Of a DNA stretch of 64,000 nucleotides, positions 9,144 to 17,033 are shown in pieces. Position 1 is the first letter of the stretch; each line of letters opens with the position of its first letter. The notes below the pieces were generated by a model. It saw only the letters and a list, made by a program, of their open reading frames with translations, was not told the origin of the DNA and did not search any database. The stretch is from positions 1-64,000 of the forward strand of contig NZ_WJBG01000204.1 of the NCBI RefSeq assembly GCF_009709555.1, written 5' to 3'. The position numbers were made by a program, and so were the translations under genes. This stretch comes from Streptomyces blattellae. Lineage in GTDB: Bacteria; Actinomycetota; Actinomycetes; Streptomycetales; Streptomycetaceae.

Positions 9144-9401
9144 TCCTGCTCGCTTCCGGGGCGGCTCCGCCTCGACGAGGTCCGCCGCCCGCCGCCCTCC
9201 TGGGCCAGCTCGGCCCAGATGCCCTTCAGCCGTCCGGCGACAGCAGCCCTTCCGGCTTGATCGGGCCTCGTCCTGGCCTGCGGGCGCTGTGCCGTGTCAG
9301 CCCCGCGCACACGCTCCCACCTGTGGGAATGCGACACTGGGCGCCGGACGGCGGGACCCGGCGCCGTACGCGCACGCACAGGGAGCACACGGAGGCGGAC
9401 G

Positions 9402-10265
9402 ATGGACGAGGCAAGGGCGCGGGACGTACTGGCCGCGGCAGGCGTGCTGCCCGGACCGGCGCGGGACGCGCGGTTGCTCGCTCTGGGCGAGAACGCCGTG
9501 TTCGCCGCCGGTGACCTGGTCGTCAAGGTGGGCCGCGCCGCCGAACTCCTGGACCGGGCCCGGCGGGAACTGGACATCGCGCTCTGGCTGGAGGCCGCGG
9601 CCGTGCCCGCGGTACGCGCCGCCGAGCCGAAGGCACTCCTGGTCGAGGGGCATCCGGTGACCGTGTGGCACCGGATGCCCGATCCCGTACGGCCCGCGGA
9701 GCCGCGCGACGTGGCCGTACTGCTACGGGTCGTCCACGCCCTGCCCTCCCCCTCCTTCGCACTGCCGCCCCGCGATCTGCTGGGCGGTGTGGAACGCTGG
9801 CTGCGGCTCGCGGGCGACGCGATCTCTCCTGCCGACGCGGCCTATCTGCGTGAGCGCCGCGACGGCTTCGCGGCAGCCGCCGCCACGCTCACCCCGCAGC
9901 TGCCGCCCGGTCCGATCCATGGCGACGCGCTGCCCCGCAATGTGCACGTCGGGCCGGACGGGCCGGTCCTGGTCGACCTGGAGACCTTCTCCGCCGACCT
10001 GCGCGAGCACGACCTGGTGGTCATGGCCCTCTCCCGCGACCGCTACGGGCTCCCGGCGGCGGCGTACGACTCCTTCACCGACACCTACGGCTGGGATGTG
10101 CGCGAGTGGGACGGGTGCTCGGTGCTGCGCGGCGCCCGGGAGACCGCCAGTTGCGCATGGGTCGCCCAGCACGCGCCGGGCAACCCTGACGCGCTGGCCG
10201 AGTTCGAGCGACGGGTGAGGTCGCTGCGGGACGGGGACGGGACGGTGCGCTGGTATTCGTTCTGA
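9402..10265 (+). CDS. Aminoglycoside phosphotransferase (APH) family kinase
   Basis: A 287-residue protein-kinase-like small-molecule kinase. The catalytic loop is intact as GPIHGDALPRNVHV (catalytic Asp and metal-binding Asn), followed by the metal-binding Asp in VLVDLE. Start ATG at 9402 is preceded by GGAGG and gives the usual short N-terminus; an in-frame upstream ATG would add 36 low-complexity residues. The substrate is unknown; many chromosomal members are housekeeping kinases rather than resistance enzymes. The gene stands alone between the terminator at 9107-9143 and the convergent LysR gene. The 9144-9401 gap holds no gene I can support. Confidence 0.85.
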   Translation: MDEARARDVLAAAGVLPGPARDARLLALGENAVFAAGDLVVKVGRAAELLDRARRELDIALWLEAAAVPAVRAAEPKALLVEGHPVTVWHRMPDPVRPAEPRDVAVLLRVVHALPSPSFALPPRDLLGGVERWLRLAGDAISPADAAYLRERRDGFAAAAATLTPQLPPGPIHGDALPRNVHVGPDGPVLVDLETFSADLREHDLVVMALSRDRYGLPAAAYDSFTDTYGWDVREWDGCSVLRGARETASCAWVAQHAPGNPDALAEFERRVRSLRDGDGTVRWYSF

Positions 10266-10367
10266 CACCGGCTGAACAGCGCTTGGATCAGGGCGGGGCG
10301 GACATGGCAGGGGCCGCCAGGCAGAGACCGATCACGGCCCATGGCCGGCGTCCCCGGCAGGCGACGC

Positions 10368-11321
10368 CTACTCCGCGGAAGCATTCGCGGAGCGGCCCGA
10401 GCGCGTCTCCTCGCTGCCGCGGTCGCTGTCCTGGATGGTTCGCGCGGCGCGGCGCAGTTCGGCCAGGACCGTGCGGACGGCCGCCCTTGCCGTGCGCTCG
10501 GGGCGGTGCAGCGCGTCGATGTGGCGTCTTGCCTGGACGCCGCTGAGGGGTCTGAGGGCCAGCTCGGGGTGTGGGCGCATCGTCCAGCGTGGCATCAGGG
10601 CGATGCCGCCTCCGGCCGCCACGGCCTCGGCCACCACCGCGAACTCGTTGATGCGGTGGGCCAGGTGGAGGCGACAGCCGGCCGCCGCGGCTATGGACTC
10701 GATGACCGCCAGGACGGGGAAACCGTCGTGCACCGTGATCCACGGCTCGTCGGCCACGTCGCGTGGGGTGACGCGGCGCTTGGCGGCCAGGGGGTGGTCG
10801 GCGGGCATGGCCACGTCCAGCGGTTCGCGCAGCAGCGTCGTCGTGGCCACCGTGTCCGGCCATGGCGGGGCGTGGTCCAGGCGGTGGGCGAGGACGATGT
10901 CGTAGTCCCGGGTCAGTCGGCAGAAGTCCTCCTGCGGTACGTCCTCGTCGGCCAGCCTCGGCACCGGCTTCCCCGGGCCGGTCAGCGCACGGAGCAGGAA
11001 CGGGAAGAACGCGGCGCCCGCGCTGTGGAACGCCGCCACCGACACCTCCCCGTCGGGCCGTCCGACGAACTCCTCGACCGTGTGCCGCGCCCGCGCGAGC
11101 GCCGTCTCCACCTCGACGGCCGCGCCCGCCAGCGCCTGTCCGGCGTCGGTGAGCACCAGGCGGCGCCCCTGACGCTCGGTGAGCGGCACCGGGATCGCGC
11201 GCTGCAGCAGCCGTAGCTGCTGGGAGATCGCCGACGGGGTCACCAGCAGCGCCTCGGCGACCGCCGTGACACTGCCCAGTTCGCCGAGTTCCCGCAGGAT
11301 TCTGAGCTGCCGTTCGTCCAT
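10368..11321 (-). CDS. LysR family transcriptional regulator
   Basis: A 317-residue LysR-type regulator. The N-terminal winged helix-turn-helix covers residues ~1-60 (RQLRILRELGELGSVTAVAEALLVTPSAISQQLRLLQ), followed by a periplasmic-binding-like effector domain to the C-terminus. It is divergently arranged with the EamA exporter gene, the classic layout for a LysR protein controlling its neighbour. The 79-base gap contains an A/T-rich palindrome that may be the shared operator. Effector unknown. Confidence 0.92.
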   Translation of the reverse strand: MDERQLRILRELGELGSVTAVAEALLVTPSAISQQLRLLQRAIPVPLTERQGRRLVLTDAGQALAGAAVEVETALARARHTVEEFVGRPDGEVSVAAFHSAGAAFFPFLLRALTGPGKPVPRLADEDVPQEDFCRLTRDYDIVLAHRLDHAPPWPDTVATTTLLREPLDVAMPADHPLAAKRRVTPRDVADEPWITVHDGFPVLAVIESIAAAAGCRLHLAHRINEFAVVAEAVAAGGGIALMPRWTMRPHPELALRPLSGVQARRHIDALHRPERTARAAVRTVLAELRRAARTIQDSDRGSEETRSGRSANASAE

Positions 11322-11352
11322 TGCGCCAGTGTAGAGCCATGATGTAGGGCTG

Positions 11353-11369
11353 CTAAATGATCGTTTTAG
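11353..11369. promoter_or_regulatory. Palindromic site between LysR and EamA genes
   Basis: The element CTAAA-N7-TTTAG is an A/T-rich interrupted palindrome inside the short divergent promoter region. LysR proteins commonly bind T-N11-A-type dyads here. It is a plausible operator, not proven. Confidence 0.4.
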
Positions 11370-11400
11370 AGACTGGTACTGGGCTTCAGGGACGTCCCCG

Positions 11401-12501
11401 GTGCACCGTAGGCGCGTGTCCGACGTCCGCCGCCTCGATGCGGTACTCCTCCTTGTCGCGCTCGTCTGGGGCTCCAGTTACTTGTCCGCCCAGACAGCCA
11501 CTGCCGCGCTCCCCGTCCTGCTCGTGCTGTTCGCCCGCTACGCCCTGTCAGCTGTCACCTGCCTCGGCCTGGTCGCGTCCCGGCGGCGCGGGTCGCGGCG
11601 GTGGACGCGTGACGAACTGCGGGCCGGTGTGCCCCTGGGGGTGACCCAGGCCGCGGTTCTGGTGGTGGAGACGTACGGCGTCGCCCACACCAGCGCCGCC
11701 AACGCCGGGCTCATCATCAGCCTGACCATCGTCCTCACCCCGCTCCTCGACCGCGGCGCGCTGCCCGCCTCCTTCTTCGCCGCGACCGCCGTGTGCCTCC
11801 TGGCTGTCGGGCTGCTGATGTCCGGCAACGGCTTCCACGCACCGCGCCTCGGCGACCTGCTGATGCTCGGCGCCGCACTGATCCGGGCCGGGCATGTCAC
11901 GCTCGTCGGCCGCCTCACCGCGGGACGGCCGATCCGCCCGTTGCAGCTGACGACCGTGCAGACCCTCGTCGGCACGGCCCTGTTCCTGCCGGCCGCCGCC
12001 CTCGACCTGCCGACCCTGGTCCGCACGGACCAGGCAGCCTGGGCACAGCTGGTCTATCTCGCCCTGTTCTGCAGTGTGTTCGCCTTCCTGGTCCAGACGT
12101 GGGCCGTGCAGCGCACCTCCGCGAGCCGGGCCAGCCTGCTGCTGGGCACCGAGCCGGTCTGGGCTGTCGCGGTCGGCGTGGCCCTCGGCGGGGAACACCT
12201 CACGCCGCTCACCGGCCTCGGGGCGGCCCTGATGGTCGTCGGCACCTACTGGGGGCAGGCGGTGGAACGGGCACACCGCGCCGCACCAGAACCCCGACCT
12301 CCCTCGGTCCACGCCGCGTCTCGTGTGCCGACCCACGCCCCGACCCGGTCCGCCGACTCCGCCGGCCCCGCCGCCTCTTGCGCCGCCACGCGGTTCGTCG
12401 CTCCCGCCGGGTTCAGATCGCCTCGCCCGCCGCAGCCTCCTCCACCGTCTTCTCCGTCGCCTCCACCGTCTTCTCCGTCGCCTCCTCCGTCGGCTCCTTG
12501 A
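11401..12501 (+). CDS. EamA/DMT family transporter with proline-rich tail
   Basis: Drug/metabolite exporter of the inner membrane, with ten predicted hydrophobic helices and two EamA repeats (WGSSYLSAQTATAALPVLLVLFARY in the first; FLVQTWAVQRTSASRASLLLGTEPVWAV in the second). GTG 11401 is used because AGGGA lies just upstream; GTG 11416 is possible. After the last helix (~residue 290) comes a ~75-residue Ala/Pro/Ser tail ending in repeated PPPSSPS units. The last 89 bases overlap the 3' end of the convergent exonuclease gene, and the same DNA repeat encodes both tails. Likely LysR-controlled. Confidence 0.88.
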   Translation: MHRRRVSDVRRLDAVLLLVALVWGSSYLSAQTATAALPVLLVLFARYALSAVTCLGLVASRRRGSRRWTRDELRAGVPLGVTQAAVLVVETYGVAHTSAANAGLIISLTIVLTPLLDRGALPASFFAATAVCLLAVGLLMSGNGFHAPRLGDLLMLGAALIRAGHVTLVGRLTAGRPIRPLQLTTVQTLVGTALFLPAAALDLPTLVRTDQAAWAQLVYLALFCSVFAFLVQTWAVQRTSASRASLLLGTEPVWAVAVGVALGGEHLTPLTGLGAALMVVGTYWGQAVERAHRAAPEPRPPSVHAASRVPTHAPTRSADSAGPAASCAATRFVAPAGFRSPRPPQPPPPSSPSPPPSSPSPPPSAP

Positions 12502-13195
12502 GCGGCCACGTCCCGTCGATCACGGCGGTGGCGTCTCCCTTGCGGCGCAGGAAGTTCTGGAAGTCGGCCGCTCTTTCCGCATACCACTCGATCTGGCGGC
12601 GGTGGAGTTCCGCCGGGCCGAGGGAGGCGAGCTTGGGGTGGCGGATGGCTATGGCGCAGGCCAGTTCCGCCGCGGCGAGGGCGTCGGACGTGGCGTCATG
12701 GGCGGAGTCGAGGACCACGCCGTACTCGGCGCAGACCGCTTCGAGGTTGCGCTTGCCGCGGCGGTAGCGGTCGACGGACCGGTCGATGGTGTACGGGTCG
12801 ATGACCGGGGCGGGGTCGAGTCCGCCCAGGCGGTCACGCAGCGACGGCAGACCATGACGGCGTAGCTCGGCCGCCAGCAGGGTCAGGTCGAAGGACGCAT
12901 TGTAGGCGACGACCGGGACACCCGTCTTCCAGTACGCCGCCAGGACGTCCGCGATGGCGTCGGCGACCCGGTCGGCCGGCCGGCCCTCGGCGGCGGCGCG
13001 CTCATTGCTGATGCCGTGCACGGCCACCGCGTCCGCCGGGATCTCCACGCCTGGATCTGCCAGCCACTCCCGGCGCCCTATGGACTGCCCGGCCCTGACC
13101 TCGACCACGGCCCCCGTGACGATCCGCGCCTCGCGCGGGTCCGTGCCCGTCGTCTCCAGGTCGAAGCCGATCAGCAGCTCTCGGTGCCAGCCCAT
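12413..13195 (-). CDS. DnaQ-like 3'-5' exonuclease (DEDDh)
   Basis: A 260-residue exonuclease of the DEDDh (epsilon-like) superfamily. Motifs are ExoI FDLETTGTD near residue 10, ExoII NASFDLTLL and ExoIII HDATSDALAAAEL, so all catalytic acidic residues and the general-base histidine are present. I chose ATG 13195, which follows AAGGGGGGC and gives the normal short N-terminus; an upstream in-frame start at 13261 would add 22 residues. The C-terminus carries repeated EATEKTV units encoded by an 18-bp-type repeat overlapping the EamA gene. No polymerase partner is nearby; a repair or RNA-trimming role is possible. Confidence 0.9.
   Translation of the reverse strand: MGWHRELLIGFDLETTGTDPREARIVTGAVVEVRAGQSIGRREWLADPGVEIPADAVAVHGISNERAAAEGRPADRVADAIADVLAAYWKTGVPVVAYNASFDLTLLAAELRRHGLPSLRDRLGGLDPAPVIDPYTIDRSVDRYRRGKRNLEAVCAEYGVVLDSAHDATSDALAAAELACAIAIRHPKLASLGPAELHRRQIEWYAERAADFQNFLRRKGDATAVIDGTWPLKEPTEEATEKTVEATEKTVEEAAAGEAI
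12435..12495. repeat. Short tandem repeat shared by two convergent gene ends
   Basis: Repeats of the type CCACCGTCTTCTCCGTCGCC occupy the overlap of the EamA and exonuclease genes. Read on + they give the PPPSSPSP tail; read on - they give EATEKTV units. Copy-number change in multiples of three bases would lengthen or shorten both proteins together. Confidence 0.7.
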
Positions 13196-13308
13196 GCCTG
13201 GCCCCCCTTCTCGGTGGTGCTTTCCCCCAGTGGTCTCCACCATCCCATGCGCCACCGACAATCAGAGGACCGCATTCCGCTTACCCGGCATGCCCGCCTG
13301 GGGACTTG

Positions 13309-14547
13309 TCAGGACACCGGCCGCGAATCCGCCCAAGCCAGCTCGAACTCCTCGCGGTACGTCGGAAACAGCCCGCTCTCGTCGACTTCGCCCGGCTTGA
13401 CCACATTGCCGCCGTTGCGCAGCACCAGCACCGGCGTCTCCATCCCCCGCGCCCGCCGCAGATACGACTGCACCACGGCGATTCCGTCCGAGCCGTCGCC
13501 GTCGACGAGGTAGGCCGTGAAGCGCGGCGTCTCGTCGTAGACCTGGATCTCGAAGGCACCCGGATCGCGAAGCCTCGACCGCACTCGCCGCATGTGCAGG
13601 ATGTTCATCTCGACCGCGCGGCTCAACTCCCCGCGCCTGATGCCGAGTTCGCGCTCACGGCGCTTGACCGCGCTGGAGGCCGGGTTGAGGAACAGCAGCC
13701 GCACGCGGCAGCCCGACTCGGCCAGCCGGACCAGCCGGCGCCCGGAGAAGTTCTGCACGAGCAGGCTGAGGCCGATACCGACGGCGTCGACCCGGCGGGC
13801 ACCGCCGAAGATGTCCTCGGCGGGAAACTGCCGCAGCAGCCGCACCCGGTCGGGGTGCACGGCGACCACGTCCGCGTACCGGTCGCCGACGAGGTCTTCG
13901 ACCGCGTCGACGGGCAGCCGGCGCGCGGACGGTACGTCGCCGGCCGTGCCGAGAATCTCAAGGAGGCGGGCGGAGGCCCGCTCGGCCTGGTTGAGGACGG
14001 CTTCGGACAGGGCACGGTTGCGGGAGACGACGTTCCGGGTGACTTCCAGCTCGTCCAGCGCGAGTTCGACGTCCCGGCGCTCGTCGAAGTAGGGCTCGAA
14101 GCACGGCCAGTGCTGCACCATCAGCTCGCGCAGCTGCGGCAGGGTGAGGAAGCTCAGCACATTGTCGTCGGCGGGGTCGAGCAAGTAGCCCTTGCGGCGG
14201 CTGACTTCGCGTACGGCGACCGCGCGCTGCACCCACTCCTGTCCGGCGGGTCCGGCCGCGGCGACCACCCAGTCCTCGCCGTGGACCGGTTCGTAGACGG
14301 GACGCAGAACAGCGGCCACGACCGCGCGCAGCCGCTGTTCGACGAGGTTCAGCCAGATGTAGGCCCGGCCGGCTCGCTGGGCACGCGTACGTACCTCGCG
14401 CCAGGCGTCGGCGCCCCAGTCCAGCTCCGGTCCAATGGAACCCGTGTCCATCGGACGGGCCAGGGACACCGTGCCGGGCGGGACGTCTGTGGAGTTCCCC
14501 TCGTGACCCTCGTCACCAGGGGGCAACTCCAGCCCTCCCGAGCCCAC
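13309..14547 (-). CDS. SAV2148-family HEPN-domain protein
   Basis: A 412-residue cytoplasmic protein conserved in Streptomyces, matching my recollection of the SAV2148 HEPN-domain family. The helical part ~50-150 (RAYIWLNLVEQRLRAVVAAVLRPVYEPVHGEDW) would be the HEPN-like region. The C-terminal half, with LLVQNFSGRRLVRLAESGCRVRLLFLNP, resembles the first part of phospholipase-D-like folds found in DUF5919 proteins. I set the start at GTG 14547, which gives the N-terminus SGGLELPPGD; TTG 14589 would add 14 residues. The role is unknown. The gene precedes the split amine oxidase genes but has no evident link to them. Confidence 0.7.
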   Translation of the reverse strand: MGSGGLELPPGDEGHEGNSTDVPPGTVSLARPMDTGSIGPELDWGADAWREVRTRAQRAGRAYIWLNLVEQRLRAVVAAVLRPVYEPVHGEDWVVAAAGPAGQEWVQRAVAVREVSRRKGYLLDPADDNVLSFLTLPQLRELMVQHWPCFEPYFDERRDVELALDELEVTRNVVSRNRALSEAVLNQAERASARLLEILGTAGDVPSARRLPVDAVEDLVGDRYADVVAVHPDRVRLLRQFPAEDIFGGARRVDAVGIGLSLLVQNFSGRRLVRLAESGCRVRLLFLNPASSAVKRRERELGIRRGELSRAVEMNILHMRRVRSRLRDPGAFEIQVYDETPRFTAYLVDGDGSDGIAVVQSYLRRARGMETPVLVLRNGGNVVKPGEVDESGLFPTYREEFELAWADSRPVS

Positions 14548-14649
14548 CCGCGCACCGCCTTCCGCTCCCCCGAGCACTACCCGTGTCAACGATCAAGGAA
14601 GGGTACTCCGGTAGCGGTCCGCGGTGCAGCCCGATGGACGGACCGTTTC

Positions 14650-15957
14650 TCAACCGCGGAACTCCCACTCGCCGTTCTGCCAGGCGAGGTCGGCGGGAGT
14701 GAGGGGATTCATAGCGGTGACGTCCCGCGGGACGATGGAGAATCCCTGCCAGTGGACCGGCATGGGCTGCTGGTCCTCGTCCCGGGCTATGTGGTGGAAG
14801 CCCACATTGACCCAGGCCACGGGTTGGGTGAGGGTCTGCCCGCCGACCCACTTGTCGACGGACTTGGGGTGTGTCCCGCCGCAGCGCGGGTTGTTGCTGG
14901 CGAACAGCTCGCACTTGTTGTACTGGGTGAAGTAGATGTCGTGCTTGGTGTAACTGCGGCCCGGGTACCGGGTGGTGGGGCCCGAGACGAACTCGTAGGA
15001 CCGCGCGTGTCCGTCCTTGTTCTTGCCCGTCGCGCTGACCATGCGCCACCAGCGATAGGCCTTGGCGTCGCCCGCGAGTTCCTTGCCGACCTTGGTGCGG
15101 GTGGTCTTGGTCTGGGGGGTCAGCCGGCCGCGGGTGGTGACGGTCGAGTCGTACTGCTCGACCCGGTTCTTGGTGGAGCCGTCGAGGGCGAAGTCGAGCC
15201 GCCAGAAGGCGTTGTGGCTGTGGCTGGTGGCCTGCGCCTTGGGACCCTTGCCGATGGGCCAGCCGCGTCCGTCGCCCGCGTCGTAGTCGCTCCAGGAGAG
15301 GCTGCCGGTCGCGCCGACGTTCATGTTGATCGTGCCGTCGTCCTGGAAGCGCCACTCGGTCATGTACTCGTACCAGCCGACCTGGTTGACCGTGTAGACG
15401 AGGAGATCCTTGCCCTGGGCCTGGTACGCCTTGTCCCCCGTGTCGCTCTGCATCCGGTAGGCGTGGCCGCGGGCGCGGGTGGTGGTGCACAGGCCCTTGA
15501 CGAAGGGGTTGCCCGGATCCCCGTCCTGGACCTTGACGTTCCTGATGGTGCCGCCGGGGCACTCGGCCGGCGCCAGGGGCATCAGACCGGCGGCGAAACC
15601 CTCGTCCGTCAGGTCCTGGTACTCGTTCTCCCCGTCGTCGTACGGGACGTGGATCTGGGCGAGCCGGGCGCTGTTGAGGACCTTGATCGGCTCAGCCTCG
15701 CCCTTGGGCTGGTAGGAGACATCGTCCAGGACGATGCCGGCCTTGCTGTCATACCGCCAGCACATCCGCCAGGTCGTGCCGGTGGAGAGCTTCTGCTCGA
15801 TGCGGTAGGCGGCGCTGCAGTCGGCGGCGGCCGCCGCGGCGGTCTTCGGCTGGGCTGCGGCCGGTCCGGTGCCGGTCGTCAGACCGGCGGCCAGCGCGGC
15901 CACGGCGAGACCGAGGGCCGTCCGGTGACGGACACGGCTGATTCTGTTGACGCGCAT
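14650..15957 (-). CDS. Secreted copper amine oxidase catalytic-domain protein (second half of a split enzyme)
   Basis: A 435-residue protein with a signal peptide (cleavage near AAA at ~35) followed almost directly by a copper-amine-oxidase catalytic-domain-like region. Copper ligands line up with family motifs: H246 and H248 in TSHSHNAFWRLDF, and a third histidine (H388/H389) in GFHHIARDEDQQPMPV. The topaquinone precursor region reads VGWYEY at 193-198, so the tyrosine is kept but the usual preceding Asn is Trp. Family enzymes are ~640+ residues with N2/N3 domains; those appear to be in the gene just upstream, 56 bases away. AAGGGAG precedes the start. Activity uncertain because of the Asn-to-Trp change. 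Confidence 0.75.
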   Translation of the reverse strand: MRVNRISRVRHRTALGLAVAALAAGLTTGTGPAAAQPKTAAAAAADCSAAYRIEQKLSTGTTWRMCWRYDSKAGIVLDDVSYQPKGEAEPIKVLNSARLAQIHVPYDDGENEYQDLTDEGFAAGLMPLAPAECPGGTIRNVKVQDGDPGNPFVKGLCTTTRARGHAYRMQSDTGDKAYQAQGKDLLVYTVNQVGWYEYMTEWRFQDDGTINMNVGATGSLSWSDYDAGDGRGWPIGKGPKAQATSHSHNAFWRLDFALDGSTKNRVEQYDSTVTTRGRLTPQTKTTRTKVGKELAGDAKAYRWWRMVSATGKNKDGHARSYEFVSGPTTRYPGRSYTKHDIYFTQYNKCELFASNNPRCGGTHPKSVDKWVGGQTLTQPVAWVNVGFHHIARDEDQQPMPVHWQGFSIVPRDVTAMNPLTPADLAWQNGEWEFRG

Positions 15958-16012
15958 GAAGAAATGACTCCCTTGCAGGAGGTGCAGGTTCGAAAACTGG
16001 ACGGAGGCCGGC

Positions 16013-16912
16013 TCAGCGGTCGAGTTCGGCGACGTTGCGAGCGCTCAGGTCGATCACCAGTGACCTGGTGTCGATCCACGGGCCGTTCTTGACCTTCGTG
16101 AACAGCCGTACGCAGCGGTGCTCGCCGCACTTGTCCAGTACGGCGGGCTGGGCGCCCGGCGTGGCCCGGTAGATGCCGCCGCTCAGCCACAGCTGGTCCG
16201 GGGACGTGAGCTCGTTGTCGGTGGCGTCCTTGTAGTCCGCCTTCAGGCCCGCCCCCAGCGGGTCGGCGAGCAGCAGGCCCGCCGCCTCGATGTTCTCGGC
16301 CCGGCTCGGCGTCGGCTGGACGCCCTGCTGGCTGATGGTCTCCACGACCTTCCCGGTGTCGAGGTCGACGGTCTTGGTGACGAGGGTGTCGTCCCAGTAG
16401 TCGTAGAACGTCACCTCGGCACGCCGGGGCGCACCCTGACCGTCGACGGCGTCGGCCTCCGGTTCGGCGAGGTCGACGGTCAGGCGCTGCGGACCGCGCT
16501 CACCCTCGACGTTCTCACTGGCGTTGAACAGCTGCCGGCTCACCGCGAGCTGTTCGGCCCGCTCGACCTCGTCGTCGGTCAGCGGGTCGCTGCCCTTGCC
16601 CTTGTCACCCTCGGCCGGAGCCTGTTCGACGACCCCGGGCTGGACCGCGGTCTGCCCCTGGGCCTGCTCCTGTTCCTGCCCCTGGCCCTGGCCCTGCCCT
16701 TGGACCGGCTGCTGGGCGCCCGCCTTGTTTCCTCCCGTTTCCCCGGCCCCCGCGGTGCCCGGCAGGGTGACCGCGACCATCGCGGCCGTACCGGCCACCG
16801 CGATGGCCGCACCGGCCACCACCTTGCCCAGATGACGGTGCACTGCATTGCGCACGTTGTTCCCCCTACTCCCCCAACTCCGGGAGTACGTGTTGCCCCA
16901 CTGGTTCGGCAT
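16013..16912 (-). CDS. Secreted copper amine oxidase N-domain-like protein (first half of a split enzyme)
   Basis: A 299-residue exported protein: hydrophilic N-terminus, hydrophobic segment VVAGAAIAVAGTAAMVAVTL at ~32-50, a Gln/Gly-rich linker (~68-90) and a folded part. The folded part begins LTDDEVERAEQLAVSRQL and includes RAEVTFYDYWDDTLVTKTVDLDTGKVV and PSRAENIEAAGLLLADP, which resembles the N2/N3 domains that precede the catalytic domain in copper amine oxidases. The catalytic-domain gene follows after 56 bases on the same strand. I infer the two products act as a heterodimer or descend from a split gene. A plain hypothetical secreted protein is the alternative. Confidence 0.6.
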   Translation of the reverse strand: MPNQWGNTYSRSWGSRGNNVRNAVHRHLGKVVAGAAIAVAGTAAMVAVTLPGTAGAGETGGNKAGAQQPVQGQGQGQGQEQEQAQGQTAVQPGVVEQAPAEGDKGKGSDPLTDDEVERAEQLAVSRQLFNASENVEGERGPQRLTVDLAEPEADAVDGQGAPRRAEVTFYDYWDDTLVTKTVDLDTGKVVETISQQGVQPTPSRAENIEAAGLLLADPLGAGLKADYKDATDNELTSPDQLWLSGGIYRATPGAQPAVLDKCGEHRCVRLFTKVKNGPWIDTRSLVIDLSARNVAELDR

Positions 16913-17033
16913 ACCGTGTATGCACTGGTCGATCGGTAAGAGGGACGTAAGTCATAGGAGGTTCCCTCACTTTCGGGGAGACTCGGGGCCAAGGCGCCCC
17001 CGGCGGCGGGGCACACCTGAAAGAGTCGTATCC

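Noticed and set aside
9144..9401. Minus-strand GRLKGIWAELAQ segment resembling the end of an ATP-binding regulatory protein
   Set aside because: Only a dozen residues look family-like, and no start or upstream domain is visible. Not enough for a pseudogene call.
13306..16092. 928-codon plus-strand open frame over the SAV2148-type and amine oxidase genes
   Set aside because: Covers recognised genes on the other strand, with no domain in its own translation.
16848..17033. Longer GlgX start at TTG 16848
   Set aside because: It would add 62 residues that match nothing and run into the divergent gene's promoter; the family N-terminus fits ATG 17034.
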